DNA of 64,000 bases, from contig JAABRR010000023.1 in assembly GCA_011390785.1 (NCBI GenBank), forward strand, positions 1 to 64,000, read 5' to 3'. The number at the start of each line of letters is the position of its first letter. Within the stretch, counting starts at the first letter, position 1. This DNA is from Sphingobacteriia bacterium. GTDB lineage: Bacteria > Bacteroidota > Bacteroidia > Bacteroidales > UBA7960. Below the pieces are notes generated by a model. That model saw nothing but the letters and a program-made list of their open reading frames with translations. It did not search any database and was not told where the DNA came from. Made by a program: the position numbers and the translations under genes. Positions 62,356 through 64,000 of this stretch are shown in pieces.

Positions 62356-64000
62356 ATGAGATTTTATTTATCAGTAATCATCCTGTTTTTTACCCTTCAG
62401 CATCTAAGCTATAAAGCTAAAAGTCAGAATGACGGTGGTCCGATAGAAGATTTTTTCTTCAAAGCACCCGGCACACCGCCAAATCCAAAGGTTACCATAC
62501 ACTGGAACCGTTACAACACCAACGAAGGGCTTTATGAAATTTACCAAAAAATGGTAGCAGCATACCCTGAGTTGGTTACCCTTGAAACTATTGGTAAAAG
62601 TTATGAAGGGCGTGATCTGTGGCTACTTACCATTACCGAACAAAACAAACCTGGCATTGAAAAACCGGCATTGTGGATTGATGGCAACATCCACTCCAAT
62701 GAGATTCAGGCATCAGAAGTAGCTTTATACACTGCCTGGTACCTTACCGAAAACTACGAAACCAATGCGCACATTCGTCAGCTCCTACATGAAAAAGTGT
62801 TTTACATTTTACCGGTAATGAATCCGGATGGCAGGGAAAACTATATGAACGAACCAAATACATCCAGCTCTCCCCGCAGTGGTACTCAGCCTTATGATGA
62901 TGATGGCGATGGAGTGGAAGGAGAAGATGGATTTTATGATCTTAACAATGACGGACACATTACCCAGATGCGCCGCCGGAATCCAATGGGCCGGTGGATT
63001 GAAGACCCGGAAGATCCAAGAAGACTGATCCCTGCTCCTGCAGGGCAATTTGGTGATTGGGATTTGCTGGGTTTTGAAGCCATAGATGCCGATGGCGACG
63101 GGCAAATGGGTGAAGACCGACCGGCAGGATACTACGACCCCAACCGCGACTGGGGCTGGAACTGGCAACCCGACTACGCACAACGGGGGGCTTATAAATA
63201 TCCGTTTTCGCATCCAGAAACACGGGCCGTAAGAGACTTTGCAATGGCCCATCCCAATATAAGTGGCGTGCTTACCCATCACAATATGGGTGGTATGTTT
63301 CTGCGTGGGCCGGGCTACGAACCCGATCTGCAATATTTTCTGCCCGAAGACCTCAGAATTTATGATGCCCTGGGTGCAATGGGAGAAAAGCTTGTACCCG
63401 GTTATAACTACCTGATAAGCTACCGCGATCTGTATCCGGTACTTGGTGGTCAACGCGACTGGTTTCACATGATGAGAGGAGCGTTTACCTATACTGTAGA
63501 GTTATTTACCCGGTATTATTATTTTCATGATGAAAACCGTGATGGAAACCGAAATCGCAGTTCAGATGTTTACACCTTCGATAAGTACCTTCTTTTTGGT
63601 GATGCTTTTGTACCCTGGACTGATATAAAGCATCCTCAACATGGCGAAATACAAGTGGGAGGCTTTAAGAAGAATTATGTACGGGTCAATCCAGGATTTA
63701 TGCTTGAGGAGGAAGCACACCGAGTTACTGCCTATTCTATTTTTCATGCATGGCATACACCGGGCCTTGAAATTACAGAACTCAGTATTACGGATTTAGG
63801 AGATGGCCTAACTGAAGTTTTGGCCACGGTTACCAATACCCGAATGACACCCACCCACTCGGGCGTAAACCTGAAATTCAGCATTGACCGGCCAGACTAT
63901 ATAGTATTGGAAGGCGCTGATGTAGTGGCTGGAATGATTGTGAAAAACCGGTATCTGAACCAGGTAGAGGAACAAATTGTAGATCCTGCATCTCTTGAGA
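62356..64000 (+). CDS. Zinc carboxypeptidase, M14 family, 3' end outside window
   Basis: At least 548 residues are visible from the ATG at 62356 and the frame is still open at the last base. Closely similar to the preceding gene: signal peptide about 1-23, His113 and Glu116 in NIHSNEIQ, DPNRDWGWNWQPD, HHNMGG for the third ligand and TVELF for the catalytic Glu. The same Asp-rich, calcium-like loops (DDDGDG, NNDGHI, DADGDG) are present. No frameshift or stop was met on reading the frame through. A recent tandem duplicate of the 60594 gene. Confidence 0.92.
   Translation, partial: MRFYLSVIILFFTLQHLSYKAKSQNDGGPIEDFFFKAPGTPPNPKVTIHWNRYNTNEGLYEIYQKMVAAYPELVTLETIGKSYEGRDLWLLTITEQNKPGIEKPALWIDGNIHSNEIQASEVALYTAWYLTENYETNAHIRQLLHEKVFYILPVMNPDGRENYMNEPNTSSSPRSGTQPYDDDGDGVEGEDGFYDLNNDGHITQMRRRNPMGRWIEDPEDPRRLIPAPAGQFGDWDLLGFEAIDADGDGQMGEDRPAGYYDPNRDWGWNWQPDYAQRGAYKYPFSHPETRAVRDFAMAHPNISGVLTHHNMGGMFLRGPGYEPDLQYFLPEDLRIYDALGAMGEKLVPGYNYLISYRDLYPVLGGQRDWFHMMRGAFTYTVELFTRYYYFHDENRDGNRNRSSDVYTFDKYLLFGDAFVPWTDIKHPQHGEIQVGGFKKNYVRVNPGFMLEEEAHRVTAYSIFHAWHTPGLEITELSITDLGDGLTEVLATVTNTRMTPTHSGVNLKFSIDRPDYIVLEGADVVAGMIVKNRYLNQVEEQIVDPASLE

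Noticed and set aside
1-64000. tRNA, rRNA, CRISPR array, IS element or prophage genes
   Set aside because: No T-loop-like sequence in the gaps, no regularly spaced direct repeats, and no transposase, integrase or phage structural protein among the reading frames.

Overview
The window is a 64-kb chromosomal segment from a Bacteroidota bacterium, probably an environmental, anaerobic or microaerophilic member of the Bacteroidales/Marinilabiliales type; the order is inferred from overall gene content. Evidence for the phylum: a SusC/SusD outer-membrane nutrient pair, a protein ending in a type IX secretion (Por) sorting domain, many upstream sites of the form TAnnTTTG (the Bacteroidota -7 element), a bacterial geranylgeranylglyceryl-phosphate synthase, a full menaquinone gene run, and the neighbourhood MerR / M23 peptidase / alaS. 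Base composition looks even and I see no insertion sequence, prophage, CRISPR array, rRNA or tRNA gene.

Layout. 1-7064: end of a polysaccharide utilisation locus (partial GHL10-like glycoside hydrolase, SusC, SusD), a strong terminator, then cutC. 7477-12209 (minus): nadA-nadB-nadC for NAD synthesis followed by a sugar porter. 12413-16108 (plus): a divergent NRAMP-fold transporter with the three 5-oxoprolinase subunits pxpA-pxpB-pxpC. 16083-19054: glycosylasparaginase, a PagL-like lipid A deacylase and a ProXp-ala-type tRNA-editing protein. 19339-22021: a secreted repeat protein and a trypsin-like protease that carry the same duplicated domain. 22365-27412: four-gene run of exported proteins (CBM9-like lipoprotein, DUF362 protein with T9SS tail, propeller lipoprotein, SMP-30 lactonase-like). 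27441-30040 (minus): phosphopantetheinyl transferase, GGGP synthase, an outer-membrane-like protein; ahcY diverges from them.

31782-41368 holds a Rieske-like lipoprotein, two small envelope proteins, greA, a HIT protein, ruvC, a membrane glycosyltransferase, a MerR regulator, an M23 peptidase and alaS. 41393-50413: an MFS transporter, then menI-like, menF, menD, menB, menA, menC and menE, the whole chorismate-to-menaquinone branch except menH and the final methylase. 50427-58505 (minus): purL, a methyltransferase, an SGNH hydrolase, a small membrane protein, a thioredoxin-like protein, an ATP-grasp ligase and an MFS transporter. 58873-64000: three tandem M14 zinc-carboxypeptidase paralogues, of which the first has lost the metal site and the third runs off the window.

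Most of the window is core metabolism in conserved family form. The parts most worth a second look are the non-canonical NRAMP protein tied to 5-oxoproline use, the M14 array with a likely pseudoenzyme, the mirror-image divergent promoter at 32238-32265, the Rieske-like protein with a Cys-x2-His / Cys-x2-Cys ligand set, and the exported operon at 22365-27412. I did not find a clear, wholly new multi-gene system.
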